From the NCBI GenBank assembly GCA_013306675.1, contig JABLUY010000003.1, forward strand, positions 194,896 through 258,895: a stretch of 64,000 nt of DNA, read 5' to 3'. A program made the translations under genes and the position numbers. This stretch comes from Thraustochytrium sp. TN22. Lineage: Eukaryota; Sar; Bigyra; Thraustochytrida; Thraustochytriidae. Under the pieces are notes generated by a model. The model saw only the letters and a program-made list of their open reading frames with translations, ran no database searches and was not told the origin of the DNA. Positions 53,649-63,394 of this stretch are shown one piece after another. Each line of letters starts with the position of its first letter. Within the stretch, counting starts at the first letter, position 1.

Positions 53649-55178
53649 ATGAGCGAGAGGCTGAGCAGACGGGGCAGCATGGCGCGGGGTGACCGTAAAA
53701 CGTGGGTGCTGCCGCGCGGCGAGCAGCAGGCCGAGTACATGCTGCGCAGCTCGGATCTACTGTACTTACGAGCGCCGCACGTACCGATCGGCTATGCCTT
53801 TGCGGAGCTGCTGCCGGAGCAGGCGCTGCTGGCGGGCTTTCAGGAGGCCATCGACCGCTTCCCGATTCTGGCTGGCCGGCTGCGGCGCTGCAGCAGCGGC
53901 AGGCCGTACCGCATCGTGCTGCAGGGCTCCAAGGGCTGCCCGCTGCACGTGCGTGAGCGGAGGTGGGCGCCGCCCGAATCGGAGGACGATCCGCGCGCCA
54001 ACTCGTGGAACAAGTTCTTTGGCGCCCCCATTAAAGATGAGCTCTTCGAGACGGACTCCAGCGTGCCGCCCGTCATGGCGCACGTGACGCTGCTGCCGCA
54101 GAGCGGCCACGCCGTGCTGGCCGCCACCTTCGTGCACGTGCTCATGGACGGATCCGCCATCGTGCACTTCCTCAACACCTGGTCGCACTTTGCCGGCGTC
54201 GCGGCCGGCGTGCCGCCGCTTCCAGCCGCGCCCCCGCCGCTTCCGGACCTGGACCGCGCCTGCGACTTCAGGGCCGACATCCTGCAGAGCGTGCACGACC
54301 ATGTGGGCGACGAGCAGAACGGTCGCATGTCCGTGGTGCAGGTGGTCAACTTCCTCACGGCGTGGCCCCGTGTGCGCTTCACGTCGGTGCGCGCCGACTT
54401 TGTGCTGCGCCTCGACGACGTCAAGGCGCTCAAAGACCGCGTGTCCACCACGCTCAAAGACGGCGAGTGGGTCAGCTCCTACGAGGTAATGATGGCGCTG
54501 CTGCTCAAGGTGCTACATGAGGCCGACTACGACGGCGACGCGGGCCGCAAGCCCATCACCACGCGCGCTCTCGTCAATACGCGCGGCCGTGGCCGCCTCG
54601 ACAGCCCCCACTACGTCGGCAACGCGCTCGCTTACGCGCCGCTCCTCATCGCACCGGCCGATCACGACGCGCCCGGCGACGCCTGGCTCGCGCGCACCGC
54701 GCTCCAGGTCCACAACCAGCTGCGCGCCGAAATGCGCGACGCGGACGCCCTCGACCGCATCCATTACGTCTACGAAGATGCCGTCATGCGCCGCAACGCC
54801 ATGCGCAACATCGTCACCCGTCTCGCCTGGATCAAGCCCTGGCTCATCAACACCACCAGCGAGGAGTCCATCTGCAACTCCTGGCTCGGCTATGACTGGT
54901 TCGGCGTCAACTTCGGCGCGCGGAGCGAGCCCTACCGCATGTATGTGCCCAAGTCCTTCTCGCAGCGCCGCATGAACTTCATTTCTCCGCGTACGCGCGA
55001 CGAGGTCATGGTGCGCATGCACATTCGCCGCGCCACGCTCAAGCGCTTCATCGCCGCCATTGAGCGCCTCCGTCTCCCACTCGTCTCCCTCGATGACCCG
55101 AGCGACCTCGAGTCCGTCTCCCACCTCGACGGCGTAGGCGGCCTCATTTCTGTGCCCGAAGCCACGCCTGACTTTTAG
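53649..55178 (+). CDS. BAHD-like (transferase family) acyltransferase
   Basis: BAHD enzymes move an acyl group from a CoA thioester to an alcohol or amine; the substrate here is unknown. The 509-residue product has the family's length and order: an N-terminal domain with LRAPHVPIGYAF, then AIDRFPILAGRLRR, the catalytic HVLMDG (HxxxDG) near residue 162, RALVNTRGRG near the domain crossover and YVGNALAYAP in the position of the usual GN.. segment. A C-terminal domain has NSWLGYDWFGVNFGARSEP in place of the DFGWG motif. Thus the catalytic His and Asp are kept, but the structural motif is eroded to NFGAR. No signal peptide or membrane segment is visible, so it is probably cytosolic. A hairpin lies 39 bases past the stop. 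Neither neighbour suggests a pathway. Confidence 0.82.
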   Translation: MSERLSRRGSMARGDRKTWVLPRGEQQAEYMLRSSDLLYLRAPHVPIGYAFAELLPEQALLAGFQEAIDRFPILAGRLRRCSSGRPYRIVLQGSKGCPLHVRERRWAPPESEDDPRANSWNKFFGAPIKDELFETDSSVPPVMAHVTLLPQSGHAVLAATFVHVLMDGSAIVHFLNTWSHFAGVAAGVPPLPAAPPPLPDLDRACDFRADILQSVHDHVGDEQNGRMSVVQVVNFLTAWPRVRFTSVRADFVLRLDDVKALKDRVSTTLKDGEWVSSYEVMMALLLKVLHEADYDGDAGRKPITTRALVNTRGRGRLDSPHYVGNALAYAPLLIAPADHDAPGDAWLARTALQVHNQLRAEMRDADALDRIHYVYEDAVMRRNAMRNIVTRLAWIKPWLINTTSEESICNSWLGYDWFGVNFGARSEPYRMYVPKSFSQRRMNFISPRTRDEVMVRMHIRRATLKRFIAAIERLRLPLVSLDDPSDLESVSHLDGVGGLISVPEATPDF

Positions 55179-55583
55179 CTCGCTCGTCGGCTGCCGGTGG
55201 TGCCGGGGAGAGAGAGTACCACCACGAGGTGGTGGTGGTAGAAGCCTCCATCCTGGTTCATACGACCGTCCAAGGCGTTCAAAACCAAAGAATGATCATA
55301 ATTTTTCAGAATAAGCGGCGTCAGACCATCTCCGGAAACCCAAGGCTGGTTTCCTCCTCACGTTGATCAGCGCAAGAGCTTTCACTTCGTGTCAGTGGTG
55401 GTACGTACATGAAGCGCTACTGGCGACAAGGAGGATGGCTGCTTTTTCGACCTCGCATTTGGGTCAAAATCGTCTCCGAGGCCCAGCTCGCGATCCCACC
55501 GTCTCTCGAGCTCGAGGCCACTGGTTCCTTCCTCAAGTCGGATTCCCCAGGTCCTCTGACGGCTCTGTCCGTCCGCACCTGTT

Positions 55584-55614
<31 letters not shown>

Positions 55615-55903
55615 CACACGCGTATCCAAGTCGTTTCCGAGGCCCAGCTCGCGATCCCACCATCTCTCGAGCTCGAGGCCACTGGTTCCTTCCTCAAGTC
55701 GAATTCCCCAGGCCCTGTGACGGCCCTGTCCGTCCGCACCTGTTCAATCTCTCTCTCTCTCTCTCTCTCTCCACACGCGTATCCGCGGATCTTCACTCTG
55801 CAACGACTTCAACGAAATGATACATGTATGGAGTTCATAGACAACAATTACGCTGCGAGGGATTCGCCTCATCCCATGCTCGCAGCAAGTTCTTCGCCAT
55901 TCC
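55179..55903. other. Convergent 3' spacer with hairpin and 155-base tandem duplication
   Basis: Between the 3' ends of the acyltransferase and the cation exchanger. TACCACCAC at 55217-55225 is complementary to 55232-55240. A segment of about 160 bases is present twice in tandem (55470-55627 and 55628-55785). Each copy begins GTCTCCGAGGCCCAGCTCGC or a one-base variant and ends with a CT dinucleotide run and CACACGCGTATCC. No gene seen. Confidence 0.8.
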
Positions 55904-58650
55904 TCACACCGAAGCACACACCATGCTGGCGCTGCAGGAGCTGCAGTACACATAAGAGGGCACCGGGTTGGCCCAGTCCGCGACGAGGACATCCTGGATG
56001 AGGAAGAGCACAAAGAGCGCTATGCTCACGACGGCCACGAGCTTGTCCACGCGCCAGCGCGCGCTAGTCCACAGCACGAGCAAAAGAATGACAAAGGCGC
56101 CCAGCAGACCGAGCGAAGACCCAATATTGGAAGCGCCCACGTGAGAGGCGTGGCCGTGTACGGCGTTGGCGATCAGCCATGCGAATGGCAGGCTGACCAA
56201 AAGGTCGAAAAGGTTGCCCTTGATGGAGAGCTCGGCGGACCGCACAACCGAGAAGCCCCCAGACTCGTCGTCCTTCGACCCGTCGACCCCGTCGCTGCGA
56301 CTTGCGCGCATGACCGAAGAGATAATATGCGACCCGTTCAGCCCCAGCGCCAGAAGCGTGGACCCAATGGACGCTGACGGAATATCGAGCGTGAGCGCGA
56401 GCGAGTCTGCAGCCACCAGAATCGCCCAACTGAAGAACGTCAGCCACCCCAATGAGACGACCAGCCAATGCAGGCCGCCACGGAGCCCGATCTCCTCGGC
56501 CGGTCCGGTAACGAGCGCCGTGGTGAGGTACACGGGGAAGCGGAGCGGCAAGCCAATGGCGTGCGCCATCAGTCGCAGGCGCGAGGGGGGCTCGTCCCCA
56601 TCGGTCGGCCGCCACACGTGTAGGCCGGCTGAATATGATCCTTGTTGGCGGCCCCATGGGTTCATGCCGCTGACCGCACTCGCGCCGGGCGCGCCAGCCA
56701 CGTTCGACAACGTCCGAACAGAATAGTTCTGCTTGCTCAAGCGCACTGAGGCATGCATGCCGTGGAGCTCATCGCCAGGGCGCCGCAGCGTAGCGACAGC
56801 GGCGCTGTTCGACGTGGGCGACCAGGCCATGCACGCACGGTACCAGTAGTCGAACTCCTTGCGGCTCACCATCTGCCCGGAATCGATCTCGAGCTTGTTG
56901 CGCATCCTGCGCACGACTCGCTTGCTAGGCTGACACCCCAGAAGCTGCAGCACAGACGACAGCTTCTGCTCGTTCACCAAAACATCTGTGCTGTCGCCCT
57001 CGAGGAGAAAATCAAAGGCGGCGTTCATCTCGCGGAGAAGACGAGCCTCTGTCTTGTTGTACCATTCAACAAACCCGCTGCAGCCAGTACTTCCGCCGAC
57101 TTCACGAACCAAATTCTGCAGCTCATCGGCAATTGCTTCACACGCACTCGTGAGGTGGTCCTGAGTCAGACCGTCAAATTTATCCCGGAAGATCTCGTCC
57201 GCAAAAGGACGCAGGAAATCCGCCGTAGCATCGATGTCTAGCGTCGACTCGATGTCACTTCCCCAGACCTTCGCGAACAGATCTTTAGGTTCATACGTAC
57301 AGCGCATCACGATGATGGCCGACGCACGGAGCAGCGGCGGCGTGCCGAAGCCGACCGAGGTGTTCGCCAGGAAACGCAGCACGCCGCCCTTACGATTCCG
57401 GGCCAGCTCTCCGGACTGTGACGTGATGCTGTCCAGGATGCGCGCAGAATTCTGCGAGAAGCGCTTCGAGTGAGAGGACATCGCCTTGCCGGCGCCTGCG
57501 CTAGCGCCAGCGTCAGCGACGATGTCCAGGTACTTCGCCTGCTCATCCTCTCGATCCTTTTGTCGCGCTGCGCGCTGCGCCGCACGCCCCTCACGTGCGC
57601 AAAAGAGAACTGCAAAAAACCCAAAGGCGCCGTCGAAGACCACACGGATGCGCCGCTGCAACCGCATGATGACCAGGTAAAAGCCATAGAGCCCCAGCAT
57701 GCAGGTGGCCTCCCACCAGGTGAGCACGCCGTACTCAATGGGCGCCAGCCGCTCCGGATTGCTCAAAAGCGCCTGGTAGCAGCACTGTGTCTCCTGGCCC
57801 ATCCAGCAGTGAGCGTCCCGCTCTTCCGTCGTGGCGTCCCACGACGACGAGAACTTGAACCAAAAGGCGGTCATGAGCGCGAGGCCGACCACATAGACGC
57901 TCAGGTCACGCACGAGCGGCCACCAGTACAAATAGGTCAGCGCGTCGCCGGGGCGCATCAAATGGCACACCGGCAGCACCATGAAGAGGTTAATGGCGGC
58001 GGACCCCAGCACGAGGCCGACGCCCACCGCGGATGCTTCGGTGCGCGCCAGGCTCAGCAAGTTGATGAAGAAGATGGGCACGCTGCAGCCGCCTAGTGCG
58101 AGCAGCGCTGGGCTCGTAAAACTGTCCGGCAGGCGCAGCCCCTGCGCCACACCTAGGTGCACGCCGGGCAGCAACACGCGCTCTACCACGTACGAGACGG
58201 CCCACATGAGGTACGCCAGCAGCAGCAGGATAAAGACCACGAGGCCCTTGGGCTCAATGTCCACGCCGTATAGCAGCGGCGACAGCTGCGTCGACGTGCA
58301 CTCCGTCTCGTCGTCCACGAGCGTCACGTTCGACAAAATCAAGGCCTCCTGCGCGCGGGACGGCGCCGCAGCTCCCAGCGCCGCCAGCGCCGCCAGCCCC
58401 GCGCTGGCGCCGCCCGACAGCGCGCCGAGCGCCCAGCGCCGCCGCACGCCTAGCCCTGCCGGTCTCCGCCGCCGCGGCGGCCCGCACGAGCTCGTACATT
58501 CCCTCGTCGTTGTTGAAGTCCTCGTCCACGTCGTCCTTGTGCGCGGTGCCGTGTGCTCGGAGGTGCAGCTCGTGCCCCCGCCGCCACCGAAGCCAGCACA
58601 GGCGACCAGAGCCGGCCGGGGCGCGCCCGGCGCGGGCGCGAGGGCAGGAG

Positions 58651-58685
<35 letters not shown>

Positions 58686-58804
58686 GCCCAAGCGCAGGCG
58701 CTCGCGTCGCCCTCGCGCGCCGCGGGCGGAGTCGCGCCGCTCGCCTCGTCGTCGCCGCGCCGTCTCCTTGCGCTCGCTTTCGGCGCGTCCCCCAGCATCA
58801 TCAT
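55904..58804 (-). CDS. NCKX/CaCA-superfamily cation exchanger-like membrane protein, signature acids missing
   Basis: Homologous to K-dependent Na/Ca exchangers, which use two alpha repeats. Layout of the 966-residue model: a low-complexity N-terminus; a signal-peptide-like stretch (ALSGGASAGLAALAALGAAAPSRA); the first membrane cluster with LLALGGCSVPIFF, aligned to NCKX AAGGSAPELF; a large hydrophilic loop with possible EF-hand relics (near FLLEGDSTDVL and NKLEIDSGQM); and the second cluster with LLALGLNGSHIISSV, aligned to LAAGTSIPDLITSV, followed by KGNLFDLLVSLPFAWL, the GSNIFDITVGLPVPWL equivalent. The two ion-coordinating acids (Glu in repeat 1, Asp in repeat 2) are replaced by Ile and His, so normal Ca exchange is doubtful. 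The start is provisional: 58440-58800 may contain an intron or a frame error. Confidence 0.75.
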
Positions 58805-58857
58805 GCCCTGCTGGGGCACAGCGCCGCGCGCGCGCGCGCTCGCGCCCGAGCCGGCGC

Positions 58858-58893
<36 letters not shown>

Positions 58894-59636
58894 GGCCGAG
58901 AGAAGAGGCCGCGCCCCCGCGCGCCCGCCGTCCCTCCTCGCCCGCGCGCGCGCGGCCGGCGCGGCGTCGGCCTTGAAAATCCAAAACATCAGCAGCAGGT
59001 CCCGCGGCCGCCGAGCGCGCATGGCCGATGCCACGGGCCGCCGGCCGCGGCCGCCCCGCGCGGGGGGCGGCCGCGGCGCGGCGGCCGCGGCGGCCTCGCC
59101 GCGCCGCGCGCATGCCCGGCGCGCCGGCGCGAGCGTCCGAGCGCCCGCCCGCAAGCAGGTCTGCTGGCCGGGGCGCCGAGCAGAAAGAGGATGGCATCGA
59201 GCGCGAGCGGCGCTTTGCCGCGCTTTCGGCCGCAAACGGGGCGTTCCGCTCGGTTCCGCGGCGCGGAACGGGGTGTGCGCGTAACTTGCGGAAAGCGAAC
59301 CCCGAGGGGGGGCGCGGGGACGCCTCGGGGACGCCGTCGCGCTGCGAGCGCGACCTGCGAGTCAAGTCGGCAGGCGCGGCCTCGCTTCCGCACGCCTCGC
59401 CCCGCCTCGCCTCGCCTCGCCTTGCCTCGCCTCGCCCGGCCCGGCCACGGCAGGGCCGGCCGCGCGGCCGCGGCCAGGCCGGGGAGGGAGGGAGGGAGGG
59501 AGGCGGGCGAGGGAGGGAGCGCGGCGAGAGGTCACCCTCTGCACGCGCTGAGCGGCACGCGCGCGGGGCGCCACGTTGGTTGCTCTCGGACTTGGAAAAA
59601 GCGCGGCTGCGGCGGCGGGCGGCAGCGGACAGCCTG
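58805..59636. other. Divergent intergenic region, extremely GC-rich
   Basis: Separates the exchanger (minus) from the ankyrin gene (plus). It holds a GGC run at 58864-58892, a CCTCG run near 59400-59435 and a GGGA run at 59483-59518. Codons just upstream of the ankyrin ATG (SDLEKARLRRRAAADSL) are coding-like, so the ankyrin protein may begin earlier or have a 5' exon here. Confidence 0.45.
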
Positions 59637-60557
59637 ATGGAGCGCGAGGAAAAGGAGGAGGAGGAGAGCGAGGAGTGCGTGGTGGAAACGCCCGTGGTGC
59701 AGGGCCTGCTGGAACAGTGGCTGTTCGACGCGATCGAGACGGACGACCTGGAGGATGCCAAGCTGAGGCTCCGGCAGGGCGCTGCGGTGGACGGCGTGCA
59801 GGCGCGAGCTCCGGGCCACGGGAGGTCGGCGCTGCACGAGGCGGCCGCCCACGGGCGCGACGCCATTGCGGAGCAGCTGCTGCTGGCAGGCGCCGATCCG
59901 GACGGACGCGACGCCTGTGGCAAGACGCCGCTGCACTGGGCGTGCCGCTGCGGTCACCTGGACGTGGGACGCAGGCTGCTGCTGGCCAACGCGGACCCGA
60001 ACGCGGTGGCGCACGACAACGGCTGGGCGCCGCTGCACTACCTGGCGCAGCACTGCGCGGGCGAGGCCGGCGCTGCGCTGGCCGCGGCGCTCGTTGCGGC
60101 CGGCGCGCTGGCGGACCTGGCCTCTGCGCGCGGCGAGCTCCCGCTCGGGCTGTGCGCGCGACACGACAACGCGGAGGTGGCCGAGGTGCTGCTGCGCGGC
60201 GCGCACGCGGACCTGGACCCGCGGGCTGCGCACGAGGACGGCCGCCTCCCTCCGCTGGCCATCGCCGCCATGAGCGGCGCGGACCGCGTCGCGGCCCTCC
60301 TCATTGACCATGGCGCCAAGCCCTTCGCGCGCTGCCAGGGCCTGCGCGCCGCTTCGGCCGCCTCCGCCGTGGGCCTTGCACGCGTGCACGGCCACGGGGT
60401 CCTAGCGCGGCGGCTCTCGGGCGGCATACCACGCGCGGCGCGGTCGGCGGCGCCCGCGTTGCGACGCAGGCCCTCGTCCATGGCAGACGCCGCCGCGCGC
60501 GCGCGCCGGCGCTCGCTCAAGACCGCTACCGCCGCCGTCAACGCCGCGTCTTTTTAA
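59637..60557 (+). CDS. Ankyrin-repeat protein
   Basis: Protein-interaction scaffold of unknown partner. The 306-residue product begins with an acidic segment (MEREEKEEEESEE). From about residue 25 it holds five or six ankyrin repeats, recognisable by GRSALHEAAAHGRDAIAEQLLLAGADPDGRD-type units: ALHEAAAHG, PLHWACRCGHLDV, PLHYLAQHC, PLGLCARHDNAEV and PLAIAAMSGADRVAALLIDHGA. The C-terminal 80 residues are Ala/Arg-rich and probably disordered. No catalytic domain is visible. It is divergent from the exchanger and convergent with the MscS-like gene, with a GTT/GAT microsatellite between the last two. Confidence 0.85.
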   Translation: MEREEKEEEESEECVVETPVVQGLLEQWLFDAIETDDLEDAKLRLRQGAAVDGVQARAPGHGRSALHEAAAHGRDAIAEQLLLAGADPDGRDACGKTPLHWACRCGHLDVGRRLLLANADPNAVAHDNGWAPLHYLAQHCAGEAGAALAAALVAAGALADLASARGELPLGLCARHDNAEVAEVLLRGAHADLDPRAAHEDGRLPPLAIAAMSGADRVAALLIDHGAKPFARCQGLRAASAASAVGLARVHGHGVLARRLSGGIPRAARSAAPALRRRPSSMADAAARARRRSLKTATAAVNAASF

Positions 60558-60587
60558 AATTTGTCTGATCGAGTGTGTGTACATGAT

Positions 60588-60601
60588 GATGTTGTTGTTG
60601 T

Positions 60602-60632
<31 letters not shown>

Positions 60633-60640
60633 AATGTCGA
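60588..60640. repeat. GTT/GAT trinucleotide microsatellite
   Basis: A run of GTT then GAT triplets lies in the 121-base spacer between two convergent genes. It is non-coding. Confidence 0.9.
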
Positions 60641-60678
60641 GGATGTAAAGAAGATGAACACGAAGGTTACAAACTAGG

Positions 60679-61869
60679 TCAATCTGTGTAGAGGCGGTCC
60701 TGCAACAGCTTGTGATGCAGCGAGCGATGTAGCACGGTGGAGGCGCCCGCAAGACGCAGGCCGCGCGATTCAAGCTCGCCGGTGATAAAGAGCAGAATCT
60801 CGGACTGCGCCTTGCGCGTGGACCCCAGGCCCAGGTCGTGCACGTCGGTGCGCACCACAAGGCGGCCCTCGCCGTCGATAGACGCGCGCATTTCCTGCAC
60901 GAGACGCTGCACAGGCGCATTGCGAAAGGCGGCGCGCGCACGGGCATCGTTGATACCGTGTAGCAGCTCGCGCAGTGCGTCTGCGGGCGCAGCCGCCAGC
61001 GGCATGCGCACCTCGAGCCGGAACATGCTCTGCGACAGGTCCACCATGGCATACCTGAGAAACTTTTGGTTCGGGATCACGCTGATGGATTGGTCCAAGT
61101 GCCGCACCACGGTCACGCGCAGGCGCAGCGCCTGCACAAAGCCCGGCCGCGCCACGTCCACCAGGCGAATCAGGCTGTTCTGGCGGAACTGACGGTCCGA
61201 GAAGAGCGTGAGCCCAGCGATGATGTCTCGCATGATGGGCGTCACACCGATCACGATCGACATGGTGATGAAGTTGAGTCCTGTCAGCAGCTGCGCCACA
61301 GAGGCCGCGCTCGTGTTGTTGCGATCGGTGCGGCTCACCGAGATGGCCTGCACGAAGAACCAGATGCTGAAGATCACCAGCAGCAGCACCAGCAGCAACT
61401 GCACCGCCTCGCGGACCACCGGACGGTAGAATTCTGACACCGTCTTGTGCAGCACGTCGTCCAGCACCTCCAGCAGCCACAGGCTCAGCCGGAAGACCGC
61501 CTGAACCGAGTACGGGAAGATCCAGAGAAGCACAAAGAGCAGCATGAGCGCGTTGTAGATGAAGCGCGCCGTCGCGTCCGAGTGCCGCCGCGACCAGTAC
61601 CCGCGAAACACCACGAAGACCGCCACGTACGCGAATGCCGCCATGACCAGCGCTGTAATGGGTCGTAGCATGTAGTGTTGGAAGCGCTTGAGCTGCCGGA
61701 TGCGCCGCCCCTGCAGCTCAAAGTTCACCAGCACCAAGAATACCAGCCGCGTCAAGTACGGCGACGTCATCATGAAGAGCACCATCACGCCGAAGAGGAT
61801 CCAGTTCGACACCGCCTCGTTCAGGGACGCGAAGGCCGCCGAGCGCCCCAGCAGGCCAGCGCCTTGCAT
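60679..61869 (-). CDS. MscS-family mechanosensitive ion channel
   Basis: Tension-gated channel that relieves osmotic pressure in the plasma membrane or an organelle. The 396-residue product has about five membrane segments in its first 240 residues. A pore-lining helix region follows (LLTGLNFITMSIVIGVTPIMRDIIAGLTLFSDRQF), which aligns with MscS TM3, and then the beta domain with VTVVRHLDQSISVIPNQKF, matching the family's T..TLDG..V.IPN pattern. The C-terminal part (RLEVRMPLAAAP ... GLGSTRKAQSEILLFI) is the cytosolic alpha/beta domain. Gly residues of the TM3 A/G packing pattern are fewer than in E. coli MscS, as in plant MSL proteins. Location is not evident; there is no clear transit peptide. 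Confidence 0.85.
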   Translation of the reverse strand: MQGAGLLGRSAAFASLNEAVSNWILFGVMVLFMMTSPYLTRLVFLVLVNFELQGRRIRQLKRFQHYMLRPITALVMAAFAYVAVFVVFRGYWSRRHSDATARFIYNALMLLFVLLWIFPYSVQAVFRLSLWLLEVLDDVLHKTVSEFYRPVVREAVQLLLVLLLVIFSIWFFVQAISVSRTDRNNTSAASVAQLLTGLNFITMSIVIGVTPIMRDIIAGLTLFSDRQFRQNSLIRLVDVARPGFVQALRLRVTVVRHLDQSISVIPNQKFLRYAMVDLSQSMFRLEVRMPLAAAPADALRELLHGINDARARAAFRNAPVQRLVQEMRASIDGEGRLVVRTDVHDLGLGSTRKAQSEILLFITGELESRGLRLAGASTVLHRSLHHKLLQDRLYTD

Positions 61870-62700
61870 GCTGCCCTTGGGTTTGCCTCCAAGCTGATGA
61901 CCGAGTTGCCGAGCGAGCTGACGGGCGACCTAACGAGCGTGCGGCAGACAGCACTCAGCGGACCACGGCGCTCCGCGTCCGCGCCGCCGCGCCGCCGCGC
62001 CCGCCGCCCTGCGGCGGCGGCGCCGGCTAGCGGCCGACGTCTCCAAACTGATCTCGTGCCGCCGACGTCTCCAAACATGCCGCCTCCTTTCTTGCTCCCT
62101 GCCATTGTGCTGTGGAAGTCGTCAATATCATCAACTAACTGTGACCGACACAGGAGGGGGGGGGAGAGGGGCTATGAGGAGATGCAGCTCCACTACAATT
62201 TCGACCTGGAGTCGCAAAAGCCCTCTTCACCGACGACGGAAACTTGGAGACGAAGCTGCCTCGGACATCATACAAGTTTGCTCAAGCGTGTAGCTCAAGC
62301 GTGTTGCCTCGTTCTCTGAACTTGCGAGAATCGCAAGCTCGCATCTGCACGCTTGTAGCTCGCAAGCTCGCATCTGCATGCTTGTAGCGCACAAGCTCGC
62401 ATCTGCACGCTTGTAGCTCGCAAGCTCGATCGCATGCGTACAGTACAAGGTGCTGCGCTCATGGCGAAGCTTGCTCGAGCGCGTCGTCCTCCGGGCATGA
62501 AGATCGAACTTGGGAGCACTTGCGCGGGTTTGTTGCTCGCGAGGTCGGTCGGTCGGTCGGTCGGTCGCTCTCTCGCTCGCTCGCTCTCTCGCTGTTGCAC
62601 ATGCTCGCTCTCGCACCGCTTGCCTTGCAGCAAATGGGACCAGAAGCACAATCAAATCGCTGCTGATCAAGGACTACTACCTAGGTGCGCGCGACTCAAC
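61870..62700. other. Spacer with 32-base tandem repeats
   Basis: Upstream of the MscS-like gene (minus) and downstream of the small membrane-protein gene (minus). About 3.5 copies of a 32-base unit (GCAAGCTCGCATCTGCACGC type) lie at 62332-62437, and GGTC/CTCG runs at 62537-62592. No gene seen. Confidence 0.7.
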
Positions 62701-63009
62701 TTACTCGAGCTGGAGGGCCTGCTCAATGACCTTGAGGCGGGACTGGATGTCCTGCAGGGCGAAGAGGACGGCCGGGTCGTTGGCGGACTCCGGGGAGGCC
62801 TTGATGGAGGGCAGGGACGGGGCCTTGGTCTCGGCGACCGGCGCCGGGGCAGGGGCAGCGGCCTTGGGGGCCTCCGGCGCGGGCGCCGGCTCAGCCTTGG
62901 CCGTGGCCTTGTGCGTCAGCGTGTACAGCAGGGCCGTCACGGAGTAGCCACCGACGCCGTAGATGACGAGCTGCCGCTCGACCGAGGGGAGCGCCGCAAG
63001 GAAGGACAT
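62701..63009 (-). CDS. Small single-pass membrane protein, 102 residues, unknown
   Basis: I do not recognise a family. The product begins MSFLAALPSVERQLVIYGVGGYSV with one hydrophobic helix at about residues 12-30 (LVIYGVGGYSVTALLYTL). A Pro/Ala/Glu-rich linker (about 38-72, PAPAPEAPKAAAPAPAP) follows, then a C-terminal amphipathic helix, PAVLFALQDIQSRLKVIEQALQ, which could be a short coiled coil. No cleavable presequence is obvious. The layout recalls small subunits of mitochondrial inner-membrane complexes, but this is only analogy. The mixed, non-repeat composition at both ends and the ATG preceded by CCACC (CGGCCACCATGTCC) support a real gene despite its length. Confidence 0.75.
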   Translation of the reverse strand: MSFLAALPSVERQLVIYGVGGYSVTALLYTLTHKATAKAEPAPAPEAPKAAAPAPAPVAETKAPSLPSIKASPESANDPAVLFALQDIQSRLKVIEQALQLE

Positions 63010-63394
63010 GGTGGCCGGGGAGGGGGCGGGGTGCGTACGTTCGCCGCGCTAGCTCGCTGCCTCGCTCGCTCGCTGCCGCCGCTACCGCGCGCGAAAAAGG
63101 CTGCCGGCGTGTACACGTGCGATCCAGTGCTGCACGCAAGCGCTGGCGGCCGCCCGCTCGCGCAGCCAGCCGCGGTGTGCACTTGAGCCACTTGATAGCC
63201 CGGGAACCATGGGAGTTTCGGACCGTGGCCGCGTCCGAGTCGGCGGGCTGTAAGGAGGAGCTGCGGCCCGAGGAGGTCCGGGAGCTAGCACCGGTCGTCA
63301 CGACGGTCACGGCTCACGGGAGATTGTGCTTGGCGATTGTGCTTGGCGAGGGCAAGGTGCAGACGAGTCCTTGCCGCGACCATGCATGGCGTGG
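63010..63394. other. Short spacer with promoter of the small membrane protein
   Basis: GC-rich, with GCTCGCT repeats at 63045-63080 next to the start of the small gene. Nothing else is recognisable. Confidence 0.4.

Noticed and set aside
55907-59923. 1339-residue version of the exchanger starting at 59923
   Set aside because: Its first 370 residues lie antisense to the ankyrin gene and then cross a GC-repeat spacer.
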